From an uncultured Erythrobacter sp. (lineage in GTDB: Bacteria; Pseudomonadota; Alphaproteobacteria; Sphingomonadales; Sphingomonadaceae), in NCBI GenBank assembly GCA_947488325.1, contig CANKYZ010000002.1, positions 1-64,000 on the forward strand: 64,000 nucleotides of DNA, written 5' to 3'. Below are positions 47,968 through 56,800 of the stretch, piece by piece; positions within the stretch are counted from its first letter, which is position 1, and every line of letters begins with the position of its first letter. Position numbers and translations under genes: made by a program. The notes under the pieces are model-generated. The model worked only from the letters and a program-made list of their open reading frames with translations, had not been told where the DNA came from and did not search any database.

Positions 47968-48450
47968 ATGAACAAAGATCCGAGTCTTTTGGTAATATGG
48001 CACAGCCGTACCGGCGCCAGCGAGCAGATGGCGTGCGCGGCAGCCGAGCGAGATGCAGCGCGACTAATCAGAGCACAAGACGTGACGTCAGAAGACCTAT
48101 TGAGAGCAGCTGGTTACTTGTTTGTTTGTCCAGAAAATCTCGCCGCTTTGAGTGGGGCGATGAAGGAGATGTTCGATGCTCAGTATTACTCTGTACTCGG
48201 TCAAATCGAAGGTCGCCCCTATGCATCGATAATTGCGGCCGGTTCAGATGGGGATGGCGCGCAACGCCAGCTAGATAGGATACTTACCGGATGGCGGCTA
48301 AAGCGCGTTTCCGATCCAATGATTGTCAATTTTTCCGCTCAAACTCCAGAGCAGATCATGGCAAAAAAATCACCATCAGACAAAGTCTTGCGGGATTGCC
48401 GGGAGCTAGGGAATTCCATGGTCGAGGGGCTGTTGATAGGTGTATTCTAA
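47968..48450 (+). CDS. Flavodoxin-like / NAD(P)H-dependent FMN reductase family protein
   Basis: 160 residues from ATG 47968 with GCGAGG ten bases upstream. It shows a flavodoxin pattern: LLVIWHSRTGASEQMACAAA (phosphate loop), YLFVCPENLAALSGAMKEMFDAQYY and YASIIAAGSDGDGAQRQLDRIL. The function as an electron carrier or quinone reductase cannot be decided. It is divergent from recJ. Confidence 0.78.
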   Translation: MNKDPSLLVIWHSRTGASEQMACAAAERDAARLIRAQDVTSEDLLRAAGYLFVCPENLAALSGAMKEMFDAQYYSVLGQIEGRPYASIIAAGSDGDGAQRQLDRILTGWRLKRVSDPMIVNFSAQTPEQIMAKKSPSDKVLRDCRELGNSMVEGLLIGVF

Positions 48451-48564
48451 GTTATTGCGCTTAATGCGTCGGTTCTCGACAATCGGGACTCGACGCTGGC
48501 TGGAAATAGCGCCAAGTTCTAGTTCTCAGGGACGAAATGGGGCGTAGAAAAGAAGGGGTTGTAG

Positions 48565-49386
48565 ATAATCACTGAGACATCGGATTCCGATGCTAAAGGG
48601 CTGTATCTGCTGTTTGCGACCGGCAAGCGGCCCGATCGCGCTGCAATACAGGGTTTTGTCGCGAATCAACGTTCTGTTGCAATCACCCACGACCCTGCTG
48701 ACGAGGCTTCGCTGCATCTTGTCACCGCAGATGGACAGCAAGTTGGGATTGCTGGAGCAAAATCAAATGCGGCTACGGACCTGCACTGGGTCGAGTTGCT
48801 CCGCGATGGCTTGATGTTCGATTTAAGCGGGCTCTCATCTGGCGAAGCGACGGAATTTCCGCTGATTGAGTACCATTTTGACCTAGAAGGCGTGCCGGAG
48901 CGTTCCCAATTCGAAGCCTTGCACCTTGTCCCGGGACATCATCTTGCTGGCGGCGATCGAACCATTCCAGTTGTCAGAGGACTGATGGCGCTTGCCCGGG
49001 ATTTGGTTCATCATTTCGACGAAATTTACGCAGTGATTTGGCCACCTTCACGCAGTGCGATCGGACGGCGTTTTTTCGAATCTGTGTCAACTGCATGGTT
49101 AGAAGGTGGCGCTTTCCCCGCGTTGGGTCTGACTGCATTTCGTGAAACTATTGACGGAGCATTGCAAAGTGTGGGCCTGGACTTTTGGATTGGTCAGGAA
49201 CTTAGAATTGAGCCGCCACTTTCTGCAGAAGAAGTCTCGGCAACCAGGCTCGGTGTGAGACTGGTTAACCACCTGATTTTGGTGGGCGGCATTGACGGCA
49301 GCGAGCGGATCGTTGCGCCTGATGGCAACCTTCTGGTCATGCGCACTTCAAGAAATGGGAAATTCATCCGGGTTTGGCGTGAGTAG
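48565..49386 (+). CDS. Unknown protein upstream of an AHH nuclease gene
   Basis: A frame of about 273 codons. The first standard start is TTG 48796, with ATG first at 48814, yet the frame reads sensibly from just after a stop at 48562 (TSDSDAKGLYLLFATGK, VAITHDPADEASLHLVTADG). AAGAAGGGG lies a few bases before ATA 48565 / ATC 48568, so a rare start or a nearby frameshift is possible. Later segments include LVPGHHLAGGDRTIPVVRGLMAL, AVIWPPSRSAIGRRFF and GVRLVNHLILVGGIDG. I do not recognise the family. The next gene starts four bases after its stop. Confidence 0.6.
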   Translation: MITETSDSDAKGLYLLFATGKRPDRAAIQGFVANQRSVAITHDPADEASLHLVTADGQQVGIAGAKSNAATDLHWVELLRDGLMFDLSGLSSGEATEFPLIEYHFDLEGVPERSQFEALHLVPGHHLAGGDRTIPVVRGLMALARDLVHHFDEIYAVIWPPSRSAIGRRFFESVSTAWLEGGAFPALGLTAFRETIDGALQSVGLDFWIGQELRIEPPLSAEEVSATRLGVRLVNHLILVGGIDGSERIVAPDGNLLVMRTSRNGKFIRVWRE

Positions 49387-49389
49387 CTT

Positions 49390-49953
49390 GTGATAGATAC
49401 GGGTCGCGCCACACACAAAAATTCTGGATATTGTTGCAGCCTTGCGGCCCGAAAGGCGCAGCGCAATATTGTTTCATTCCGTTCGGTCAATCGTCGAGGC
49501 GAACCTGGGTATGCCGCAAACTTGCAACGCCATCACCTGCTTCCTCGGCAGCTTCTTTCTCGGAATTGCTTTGGAGCGATGTTCGACGGAATTGGGCGAG
49601 CATCTGTTGGCTTTGATGACTTTCGCGCCAATGGCTTATTGCTACCAGCTAGTGAGGAAGCCAGTATTCGCATTGGCTTGCCGCTCCATCGCGGGCCACA
49701 TCGCCACTACAATGAGGTGGTTATTGAACGGGTCGGCCGGATTGAAGAACACTGGTCCGAGGTAAGGATCAATGATCCTGTGACGGCAATGCGTGAAGCA
49801 TTGGGACGTCTTGCCTTATTGCAATCAGCACTTCGCCGCCGCCTATTGAGCGAACGCCGCCGGATGATCCTAAATCGCAAAGACCCGCTTGGTTCTGGCT
49901 TTGACTTTACCGAGCTTGACGCAATGGCCGAAGCGCTCTGGAAAGCGACCTAA
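49390..49953 (+). CDS. AHH-domain nuclease-like protein
   Basis: 187 residues from GTG 49390. NLQRHHLLPRQLL (HH at 48-49) followed by FDDFRANGLLLPASEEASIRIGLPLHRGPHRHYNEVV is the pattern of AHH/HNH-type nucleases seen as toxin tips in polymorphic toxin systems, here as a free-standing protein with no signal peptide. The helical C-terminus (REALGRLALLQSALRRRLL) is unassigned. Four bases separate it from the unknown gene upstream, so the two are coupled. The first histidine replaces the alanine-histidine of strict AHH, with HH retained. Confidence 0.7.
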   Translation: MIDTGRATHKNSGYCCSLAARKAQRNIVSFRSVNRRGEPGYAANLQRHHLLPRQLLSRNCFGAMFDGIGRASVGFDDFRANGLLLPASEEASIRIGLPLHRGPHRHYNEVVIERVGRIEEHWSEVRINDPVTAMREALGRLALLQSALRRRLLSERRRMILNRKDPLGSGFDFTELDAMAEALWKAT

Positions 49954-49969
49954 GGCATTATTCTGCGGT

Positions 49970-50950
49970 TTACCACGAAGCGCAATTCGTATCAGCTAGC
50001 AATCGCGTTTTTGCAGCATGGTATTCGCGCTCCATCCGCGCGACCATGTCTTCTACAGTGCCCACCGACTTCACCGCACCGACACCTTGGCCAGAGCCCC
50101 AGATGTCTTTCCAGGCTTTTGCCTTAGTGTTACCGCCCGAACCAAAGTTCATTTTTGATGGATCGCTTGTTGGTAGATCGTCGGGGTTCAACCCGGCATT
50201 TTCGATCGATGAACGCAAGTAGTTGCCGTGCACTCCGGTGAACAAGTTGGTGTAGACAATGCCGCTTGCATCGCCTTCGACAATGCCTTGTTTGTATGCT
50301 TGATCAGCATTGGCTTCTTCGGTGGCGATGAAGGCGCTGCCCGCATAGGCGAAGTCGGCTCGCATTGCCTGAGCGGACAGTATTGACGCCCCGTGCGCGA
50401 TGGAGCCGGAGAGCGCAACCAATCCATCGAACCATTCGCGGATTTCCTGCATTAAGGCAAAAGGTGATAGTGCTCCTGCATGCCCGCCGGCTCCAGCAGC
50501 AACAGGGATCAGCCCATCCGCACCCTTCTCAATCGCCTTCTTGGCGAAGCGGTTGTTGATCACGTCATGCATTGTGATCCCGCCCCAATTGGTCACCGCT
50601 TGGAATATCTCCTCACGCGCGCCGAGTGAGGTGATCACCATCGGCACTTGCCACTTTTCGCATGTCGCCATGTCAGCCATCACACGGTCGTTCGATTTGT
50701 GGACGATCTGGTTCACAGCGTAAGGTGCTGCGGGCTTGTCTGGGTTCTCCCGGTTATGCTTTGCCAGTTCCTCTGTGATCTGGTGCAGCCATTCGTCGAG
50801 CAGCGCCTGAGGCCGCGCATTCAGAGCCGGAAAGCTGCCGATTATCCCTGCTTTACACTGTGCAATCACCAGCTCCGGCCCGGATACGATGAACAGCGGG
50901 GAGCCGATCAGCGGGAGGCGAAGGCGGTCGAACGGTGTGGGAAGTGGCAT
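49970..50950 (-). CDS. Nitronate monooxygenase family (FMN TIM barrel)
   Basis: 326 residues. Barrel segments are PLIGSPLFIVSGPELVIAQCKAGIIGSFPALNAR, VITSLGA and GADGLIPVAAGAGGHAGALSPFALM, the FMN phosphate site. The family oxidises nitronates or acts as an enoyl reductase-like flavoenzyme. It shares orientation with the amidohydrolase upstream (gap 49 bp), so it may be in one operon. Confidence 0.9.
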   Translation of the reverse strand: MPLPTPFDRLRLPLIGSPLFIVSGPELVIAQCKAGIIGSFPALNARPQALLDEWLHQITEELAKHNRENPDKPAAPYAVNQIVHKSNDRVMADMATCEKWQVPMVITSLGAREEIFQAVTNWGGITMHDVINNRFAKKAIEKGADGLIPVAAGAGGHAGALSPFALMQEIREWFDGLVALSGSIAHGASILSAQAMRADFAYAGSAFIATEEANADQAYKQGIVEGDASGIVYTNLFTGVHGNYLRSSIENAGLNPDDLPTSDPSKMNFGSGGNTKAKAWKDIWGSGQGVGAVKSVGTVEDMVARMEREYHAAKTRLLADTNCASW

Positions 50951-50999
50951 TAAGGTCTCCTAACGTGTCTTTGGCAGCGCGATAGGTTGCAGTTTGCAA

Positions 51000-52043
51000 T
51001 CAGGCAAGCACCTGTTCAATCCGATAGAACCGGGCCGCGTTCCCAGCATAGAGTGCCGCTTTCTCATCCACGCTCGCGCTCGCTGTGATCCGTTTGAAGG
51101 TGTTCCACAATACAGGGTAAGTCGCGCCCCAGCGATCGACGGGGTAGTTGCTTTCAAACATCGCGCGCTCCGTTCCAAATGCGTGGATGCATGTCTCGAT
51201 ATAGGGCTTCCACATGGCCGCCAGTTCCTCTGACCCGGCGCCTGCCGCCGGGCCATCCATCGGCATCGCGCAATTGTGCATCGCCAGCCCGCCCAGCTTC
51301 ACCATCACATTTTCGCACTTACCCAGCTCGATGATGCTATCGCGCCAGATGTCAAAGCGTTCCTCCAGCCTGCCGGTATAGCTCGCCATCCCCAGCGGAG
51401 TGCCGCAATGATCGAGGCAGATCGGTGTATCGGGGAAAGCGCGTGCTAGGTCGATCACATCACCAATCTGTGGTTCCAGTATCCACGCATCGAAGCTCAT
51501 CCCGCGCTTACCCAGTTCAGCGAAGCCTTGGCGGAAGGCGGTGTCACGATAGAGCTGCGGCGGAGCGTGGAACGGAGGTCCAAGCACTTCTGGATCAGCA
51601 TCCCAGGCACCCTGATGTCGAATGCCCTTGAACCGGTTCGGAGATGCCGCCAGCAACGCATCGAGCACATCGCCCGCCGCAGTGCCATGTGTCAGATCAG
51701 CATGGCCGACAATGCCGGCACACAGATGCTGATGGCCATACAGACCGCTTGCTGACTGTGCTGCGACGCCGTTGACATACTCTACCTCACCCACGGGTTT
51801 CAGCGCGTCGCTATAGGTGCCGTTGTAGAACGCGCCGCATTCCATGAAGACGGTTGCGACTACGTTGTGCCCGCTATTGGTGTCGGCATGCAGATGATCG
51901 AAAGTGTAATAGGCTGCATCCACCAGCGTTTCAATGAAGCGATGCCTGGGTTCCGGGAACATCGGGAGCATCGGGCGCAGATCCCACAGGTGGTGATGCG
52001 GGTCGATGATCGGCAGGTCGGGTTCTAGGATGGCTTCAGTCAT
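51000..52043 (-). CDS. Amidohydrolase-2 family (TIM-dependent hydrolase)
   Basis: 347 residues from ATG 52043, which has GGGAGAG before it. The metal-binding start is LPIIDPHHHLWDLRP. Later marks are CLDHCGTPLGM and MFESNYPVDRWGATYPVLWNTFKRI. This group includes L-fuconolactonase-like lactonases and 2-pyrone-4,6-dicarboxylate-type hydrolases; the substrate is not evident. It sits upstream of the nitronate monooxygenase on the same strand. Confidence 0.88.
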   Translation of the reverse strand: MTEAILEPDLPIIDPHHHLWDLRPMLPMFPEPRHRFIETLVDAAYYTFDHLHADTNSGHNVVATVFMECGAFYNGTYSDALKPVGEVEYVNGVAAQSASGLYGHQHLCAGIVGHADLTHGTAAGDVLDALLAASPNRFKGIRHQGAWDADPEVLGPPFHAPPQLYRDTAFRQGFAELGKRGMSFDAWILEPQIGDVIDLARAFPDTPICLDHCGTPLGMASYTGRLEERFDIWRDSIIELGKCENVMVKLGGLAMHNCAMPMDGPAAGAGSEELAAMWKPYIETCIHAFGTERAMFESNYPVDRWGATYPVLWNTFKRITASASVDEKAALYAGNAARFYRIEQVLA

Positions 52044-52433
52044 AGCGGTGTTCTCTCCCTGAGCAGGCCGAAAGCGGTGACAGCTTGCCCTATAATACAT
52101 TGACACATGGACCGCGTGTTACACCGTCCAAGGCGCAAAAAATGAAGGTACATAAGAGCGCCGAAAGAAAAAGCGCGCAAGGAGGAGAATGGAGAGGGAA
52201 GGGTGCAGTCACCCGATGTTTGTAACAGGCGGCGCCGGTGTAGGAAATCCGTGACAGACTTTGGTGAAGCGCCCAATGCCAATTTGTGACTGGTCTTGGG
52301 GGTGAAAGCGGATATTTGGCTGGCACGATTAAGGCCAAGATTGTCTATTGACCAGGGGGGGCAACACTGCTGCCATCGAATCACGCATTAGCCGATGGCA
52401 TGAGGAGAAGTGCGTTGGCGCTATGACGCTTAT
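52044..52433. other. Intergenic region, no supported gene
   Basis: 390 bp. It contains AAGGAGGAGAATG at about 52181-52193, a strong Shine-Dalgarno leading only into a ~21-codon frame. The spacing is too short for initiation. It marks the edge between core genes and the accessory patch that follows. Confidence 0.5.
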
Positions 52434-53456
52434 CTAAGATTCCAAGCAATCGAGATCACCCATCTCGGCAAAAAAACCATCATAGCCAGCGAGCACTTCG
52501 TGGCCTGTTTGGCGACTTATGACCCATTCGTTGTTCGCTCGAGAATAACCATCCGTGCGATCGAAACTCGCAAGCATCGGATCATCCGTTCCGTAGATTA
52601 TTACCCGGCATGATTTATGACCGTCCTGTCGAGCAAGAACAAATGGAGCGCCGCCAATTTGACGCAGAGCTTCGGTCACATAACGGTAGCGATTGATTGC
52701 GATCTGATTGGAGTAGTCATCAGCCGAAAGAGCGTAGGTCGTGTCCCCCTCTTTCTTCTCTTGAGTAATCGTTTCTCGGAAAAAGTCTGCTAGGCTATTG
52801 CCGGTGTGATTCAGAGGGGATGAAACGAGCACCAGCCGATCTTTGTCTCCGAGGCCAATTCGACTAGCAAAGTATCCGCCCCAACTTTCGCCGATCAGAT
52901 GGATGGTTGCCTCAGGATATTGTGCGCGCAGACCACCGTGTGCCGCTCGCAACTCAACCAACCCCTTCTGCAGATCCTCGCGCGCGTCACCCGTTGTACG
53001 GAACCAGGAGCTATGATAAACTGGATATATTATGAGTTGGTTGCGCTGAAGGCCAGCATATTGCGTAAGTTGATCGGGGACGCGTGGGAAGGAATCCAAT
53101 GGCCCACCGTCAACATAGAAGAATATGTCTGAGACGTCGGTCGACACGGTCTTTTCCGCGATGGAGACCTGAGCAATAACGATCGTTCTCTCTTGATAAC
53201 TGACAACTTTGAGTTCTTCTCGATAGCCACTCAGCTCGCCACTACACTTTTCCTTGCTACCATCAAAACCTATTCGGTCGAATTCTAAAAGGCATCGAGA
53301 AAAGCTGAACCGGAAGAATTCCGGCCAACTCATAATCTCCTGAGCTCGCTCTAGGCTCGACTGCCCTTCGTTCTGAACCGCATGGATTGGTTGGCAGGCC
53401 AATAAAAGGTTGGCTACCACCAAAATACTGAGAGAACCAAACTTTTGATTTTCCAA
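52434..53456 (-). CDS. Lipoprotein alpha/beta hydrolase
   Basis: 340 residues if started at TTG 53456, giving MENQKFGSLSILVVANLLLAC, a clean lipoprotein signal with its cysteine. The alternative GTG at 53501 lies inside a terminator hairpin and would hide the signal behind 15 extra residues. The nucleophile elbow is HLIGESWGGYFASRIG, the oxyanion side FYVDGGPLDSFP and a late histidine TGHEVLAGYDGFF. The substrate is unknown. It follows the double-glycine protein gene on the same strand but beyond a terminator. DNA is AT-richer than the core. Confidence 0.72.
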   Translation of the reverse strand: MENQKFGSLSILVVANLLLACQPIHAVQNEGQSSLERAQEIMSWPEFFRFSFSRCLLEFDRIGFDGSKEKCSGELSGYREELKVVSYQERTIVIAQVSIAEKTVSTDVSDIFFYVDGGPLDSFPRVPDQLTQYAGLQRNQLIIYPVYHSSWFRTTGDAREDLQKGLVELRAAHGGLRAQYPEATIHLIGESWGGYFASRIGLGDKDRLVLVSSPLNHTGNSLADFFRETITQEKKEGDTTYALSADDYSNQIAINRYRYVTEALRQIGGAPFVLARQDGHKSCRVIIYGTDDPMLASFDRTDGYSRANNEWVISRQTGHEVLAGYDGFFAEMGDLDCLES

Positions 53457-53475
53457 TTGATATCTCAAGAAAAGT

Positions 53476-53503
53476 AGGTGACGTGCGAACTCGCACGTCA
53501 CCT
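53476..53503 (-). terminator. Perfect palindrome / intrinsic terminator
   Basis: AGGTGACGTGCGA, two-base centre AC, TCGCACGTCACCT: a 13-bp perfect inverted repeat. Read on the minus strand it is followed by ACTTTTCTT, so it ends the double-glycine protein gene that stops at 53564. It spans the GTG that opens the hydrolase frame. Confidence 0.7.
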
Positions 53504-53563
53504 CATTTTATAGGTATCGCAATGTGCACCATAGCAACAAAGCGTCAAGGTCTCAGATAAGCA

Positions 53564-54049
53564 TTATCCTGCTGGAACAAAAGTATAGTTGTTTCCATCA
53601 CCACTGTAATTGAAGCCCCCGCCTGTATTGCTAGCGTTGGCTCCACCCGAGGAACCGGTATCAACGCCTATTCCAGTCATCGTCCAAGCTCCTTGAGTCG
53701 CGTTGCCATTGGCATCGTAGAGCGTCCAAGTTCCATCCTCGTTTTGCCCCATTGTTGTACCGTCAGTGCCATGAATATGGGGAGCTTCATCATTGGCACC
53801 ATTCATGTGATCATAGCTATCATGCACACCGTCAAAATCAGCATCGACAAACACAAAGCCACCATACTCATTCATAGACATTGAGCCAGTCATCAGCACC
53901 TGGTTTAGGATGTCATCCCGACTATGATGTGGATTAAGCGGGTCAACGCCTGCGCCATCGATGTGTAAGTTCCCACCCGAAATTGCACTAAGTTCGCTCG
54001 CGTTCAAAGTTCTAAAGCCGTTGTTTCCAATCAAGTTTTCTTTAAGCAT
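53564..54049 (-). CDS. Double-glycine-leader secreted protein (bacteriocin/RiPP-like precursor)
   Basis: 161 residues. The start MLKENLIGNNGFRTLNASEL and then SAISGG is a textbook double-glycine leader (ELSxIxGG, G25-G26) as cut by C39-peptidase exporters. The ~135-residue remainder is rich in Gly, Asn, Asp and Thr. It contains a calcium-loop-like DADFDGVHD at 69-77, a NEDGTWTLYDANGNATQGAW stretch and a Gly/Asn/Ser tail ending FVPAG. It has no cysteine. It stands where a precursor would in an HlyD-ABC-precursor operon; the exporter copy in front is destroyed. AAGAGAG precedes the ATG. Bacteriocin activity is inference; a calcium-binding surface or signalling protein is an alternative. Confidence 0.75.
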   Translation of the reverse strand: MLKENLIGNNGFRTLNASELSAISGGNLHIDGAGVDPLNPHHSRDDILNQVLMTGSMSMNEYGGFVFVDADFDGVHDSYDHMNGANDEAPHIHGTDGTTMGQNEDGTWTLYDANGNATQGAWTMTGIGVDTGSSGGANASNTGGGFNYSGDGNNYTFVPAG

Positions 54050-54114
54050 TTGCTACTCTCTTTTTTCTGCGCACTTTATAGCTCTAACCGAGGCAGCGCA
54101 GGTGTTGACCTTGG

Positions 54115-54755
54115 CTAGCTGGTTGCGTCGGGGCGATCCTTCCCGTCTGCGTCTAATTCTTGTTCGATCTGAGATTCAGAGTCTGGCGCTTGCCTTGCTT
54201 GGAACTTCGCAATCATGGCCTGCCTTTGCGCATCCATCCTAGCCGCTTCAGCTTGGTCAACAGCTCGCCCCTCTCTGACCTCGAAGATCTTCTCAGCCGC
54301 TTCGAGCGTTGCGGGTCTGTGGGCGACAGCGATAGTGCGTTGCTGAGCGTCACAAGGGCCAGCGACCTAAGCCAGCTCGCAAGCAGATTGACCACGGCCA
54401 GCCCGCCAAAGCCCAGCGCCAGCATCAAAAGCAGATCGCTGCCAAAGGTCGGGAACACCGTATCGATGGAGATTTGCAGGAAGAACGGCGTGGCCAGACC
54501 TTCTTCGACATTGAGATCGACAACGACATCGGGTTGACTCGCCACAACCTTGGCACTGGGAACATCGGTGACGAGAATGCCGGGAATGGTCTCAATGCGA
54601 GCATAGGTTCCAACCGAAACCCAAATCGCCGCAATCGCAAGCACTACAAACAATGCACCAGCGAAGAGTTTGGTCGACAATGGTTGACTAAAAACAACCT
54701 CGCCATGCAACCGGTCTTGGCTGGCTTCGACAACTTCTCTGCGGAATAGTGTCAA
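54115..54755 (-). pseudogene. Wrecked exporter: HlyD start fused to ABC transporter pieces
   Basis: Three pieces are joined by deletions. Codons 1-86 match the intact HlyD gene at 1528 (four differences). After EEG the sequence jumps into an ABC-transporter membrane segment (LATPFFLQISIDTVF, LALGFGGLAVVNLLASWLRSL). Near 54350 it jumps again, in another frame, to the end of the ATPase domain (TIAVAHRPATLEAAEKIF with the H-loop), then runs to a stop at 54115-54117. The C39 peptidase, most of the membrane domain, Walker A and Walker B are gone. The order HlyD, ABC, precursor is still visible. It cannot encode a working exporter. Confidence 0.88.
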
Positions 54756-54977
54756 TTGCGATCCTGAGTTTCGAGTCGCAAGAAACCTATGATTTTGAAT
54801 ATTTTAGGCCACTTGATATTTTCTGTAGGGGCTCCAAAAACCGCAGAGTTTGGTCGTTCTGACTTTCAAACAGTCTGAGAAAGCGACGAACCGTTAGAAA
54901 AATCCCCTCCAAATCGGCTTATTTATGAAGTGTACTTAGATGGCCGCTTGTGAGTCGAAAGCGGAATGACCGGTTTC
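54497..54977. repeat. Long direct repeat, copy 2
   Basis: Gap-free match to 1270-1750 in the same orientation. It ends 35 bp from the leuA stop. Copy 2 keeps the upstream region intact, so the promoter that drove the exporter may now drive the double-glycine protein gene. Confidence 0.85.
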
Positions 54978-55011
54978 TGGCCCTAATTTTCGATAACCCA
55001 GACTTCGCTTT

Positions 55012-56682
55012 CTAATCACCAACTGCCGAATTCGCTGCGCTTAGCACGGCGCGCACACTGGCGGTTGCGACGTCTTCGTCGATGCCGCAGCCCCAAATCA
55101 CCCGTCCGCGGCTCTCGCATTTGAGGTAAGCGGCGGCGCGGGCATCGCGACCCTGTCCCAATGCATGTTCGGTGTAATCGAACACTTTGATATCGAGGTC
55201 GAAGGCCTCCTCTAGCGTAGTGACCACGCTGGAAATCAGCCCGTTGCCACGTCCAGAGACGCTCTGTTCGCCGCCCGCAACGGCAATCTTTCCGGCAAAC
55301 AGGCGGGTGCCATCCGATGCGCGTTTCTCTTCGTAATCGACCAGTTGGAAGTGCTTCTTATCGGTCTGGACGTGATAAGCAGATTTGAACGCGTTCCAGA
55401 TGTCGGCAGCGTTCAATTCGCGGCCCAGATCATCGGCGAGGTGTTGAACATGGCGCGAGAAATCAGCCTGCATGGCTTTGGGTAGTTTCAGGCCTTGATC
55501 TTGTTCTAGCACCCAAGCAAAGCCGCCTTTGCCGCTTTGCGAATTGACACGAATGACGGCTTCGTAATTACGGCCCAAATCTGCTGGATCGATGGGCAGG
55601 TAAGGCACGTGCCATGTCTCGTCATTCTGGCTTTCGCGCGCTTCGAAACCCTTTTTGATTGCGTCCTGATGGCTGCCGGAAAACGCTGTGTAGACCAATT
55701 CGCCGCCATAAGGGTGGCGTTGATGCACGGGCAGATCGTTGCAATATTCAACCGTTTCGATCACTCGGTCGATGTCGGAGAAATCGAGCTGCGGATCAAT
55801 CCCTTGAGTGTAGAGATTAAGGCCCATCGTCACGAGGCAGCAATTGCCAGTGCGCTCTCCATTGCCGAATAAGCACCCTTCAACCCGGTCCGCTCCTGCC
55901 ATCAAGCCAAGCTCCGCCGCTGCAACGCCGGTGCCGCGATCATTGTGCGTGTGAAGCGAGATTATCGCACTGTCGCGGTTTGGTAAGTTACGACAGAAAT
56001 ACTCAATCTGATCTGCATAGATATTGGGCGTTGCTGCCTCAACCGTAGCGGGCAAGTTCAAGATGATCGGTTTGCCAGGGGAGGGCTGAAGCACCTCCAT
56101 AACCGCTGTGCAGACTTCTATACTGAAATCCAGTTCGGCGGTCGAGAATGTCTCCGGCGAATATTGGAAATGCCAGTCTGTCTCAGGCCGCTTGGCTGCC
56201 TCATCGCGCATCACCTTTGCGCCGGCTACGGCGATTTCGCGCACCTCATCTTTCGACATACGGAAAACGATGTCACGCCATGCTGGGCTGACGGCATTAT
56301 AAAGATGAACAATCGCCGTGCGGGCACCAGCGAGGCTTTCGAAACTGGTTCGGATCAAGTCTTCTCGGCTTTGCGTGAGCACCTGCACGGTGACATCATC
56401 CGGGATTGAGCCCGACTGGACGAGGCCGGAAATGAAATCGAATTCAGTTGCGCCAGCGCTGGGAAAACCTATTTCGATTTCTTTCACACCGATTTCGATA
56501 AGCAAATCGAAAAAACGGCGTTTCTTCACTGCATCCATCGGATCGATGATCGACTGGTTGCCATCGCGCAGGTCCGTTGAGAGCCAGCGCGGCGCGTGAT
56601 CAATTACACGGCCAGGCCATTGGCGGTCGGGCAAGTCTATTGGCGGGAAGGAACGATATTTGGAGGAAGGTTGCTTCAGCAT
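55012..56682 (-). CDS. leuA: 2-isopropylmalate synthase (type 2 LeuA)
   Basis: 556 residues, the long type. The catalytic barrel starts [18 protein letters not shown], with the metal site in [29 protein letters not shown] and [11 protein letters not shown]. The C-terminal leucine-sensing domain runs from about residue 420 ([26 protein letters not shown]). It joins acetyl-CoA and 2-oxoisovalerate in the first step of leucine synthesis. A leucine-rich leader frame lies upstream. ilvC, ilvH and ilvB, which make its substrate, are in the same window. Confidence 0.96.
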   Translation of the reverse strand: MLKQPSSKYRSFPPIDLPDRQWPGRVIDHAPRWLSTDLRDGNQSIIDPMDAVKKRRFFDLLIEIGVKEIEIGFPSAGATEFDFISGLVQSGSIPDDVTVQVLTQSREDLIRTSFESLAGARTAIVHLYNAVSPAWRDIVFRMSKDEVREIAVAGAKVMRDEAAKRPETDWHFQYSPETFSTAELDFSIEVCTAVMEVLQPSPGKPIILNLPATVEAATPNIYADQIEYFCRNLPNRDSAIISLHTHNDRGTGVAAAELGLMAGADRVEGCLFGNGERTGNCCLVTMGLNLYTQGIDPQLDFSDIDRVIETVEYCNDLPVHQRHPYGGELVYTAFSGSHQDAIKKGFEARESQNDETWHVPYLPIDPADLGRNYEAVIRVNSQSGKGGFAWVLEQDQGLKLPKAMQADFSRHVQHLADDLGRELNAADIWNAFKSAYHVQTDKKHFQLVDYEEKRASDGTRLFAGKIAVAGGEQSVSGRGNGLISSVVTTLEEAFDLDIKVFDYTEHALGQGRDARAAAYLKCESRGRVIWGCGIDEDVATASVRAVLSAANSAVGD

Positions 56683-56800
56683 GGCGTGGGCTTCTGCTCT
56701 TTAAATGACTTTGGGAAGAGTTGGCGGAGAGACCCTTGGACGATGGGCCGCGCCATTCTCACGCGCGAAACCCTACAACGCCCAAGGGCGCATAAGTCGT
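56683..56800 (-). promoter_or_regulatory. leuA attenuator-like leader RNA
   Basis: In the transcript, the end of the leader frame (56780-56789, GCCCUUGGGC) can pair over 10 bp with a later segment (56732-56741, GUCCAAGGGU). The same first segment can instead fold on itself (CGCCCUUGGGCG). GAGA/UCUC and GGCG/CGCC pairings downstream offer a further stem. No U-tract follows, so control may act on leuA ribosome access or by a factor, not by a plain intrinsic terminator. Confidence 0.5.

Noticed and set aside
52181..52260. About 21-codon frame behind AAGGAGGAGAATG
   Set aside because: Spacing from the Shine-Dalgarno to ATG is too short and the product has no features.
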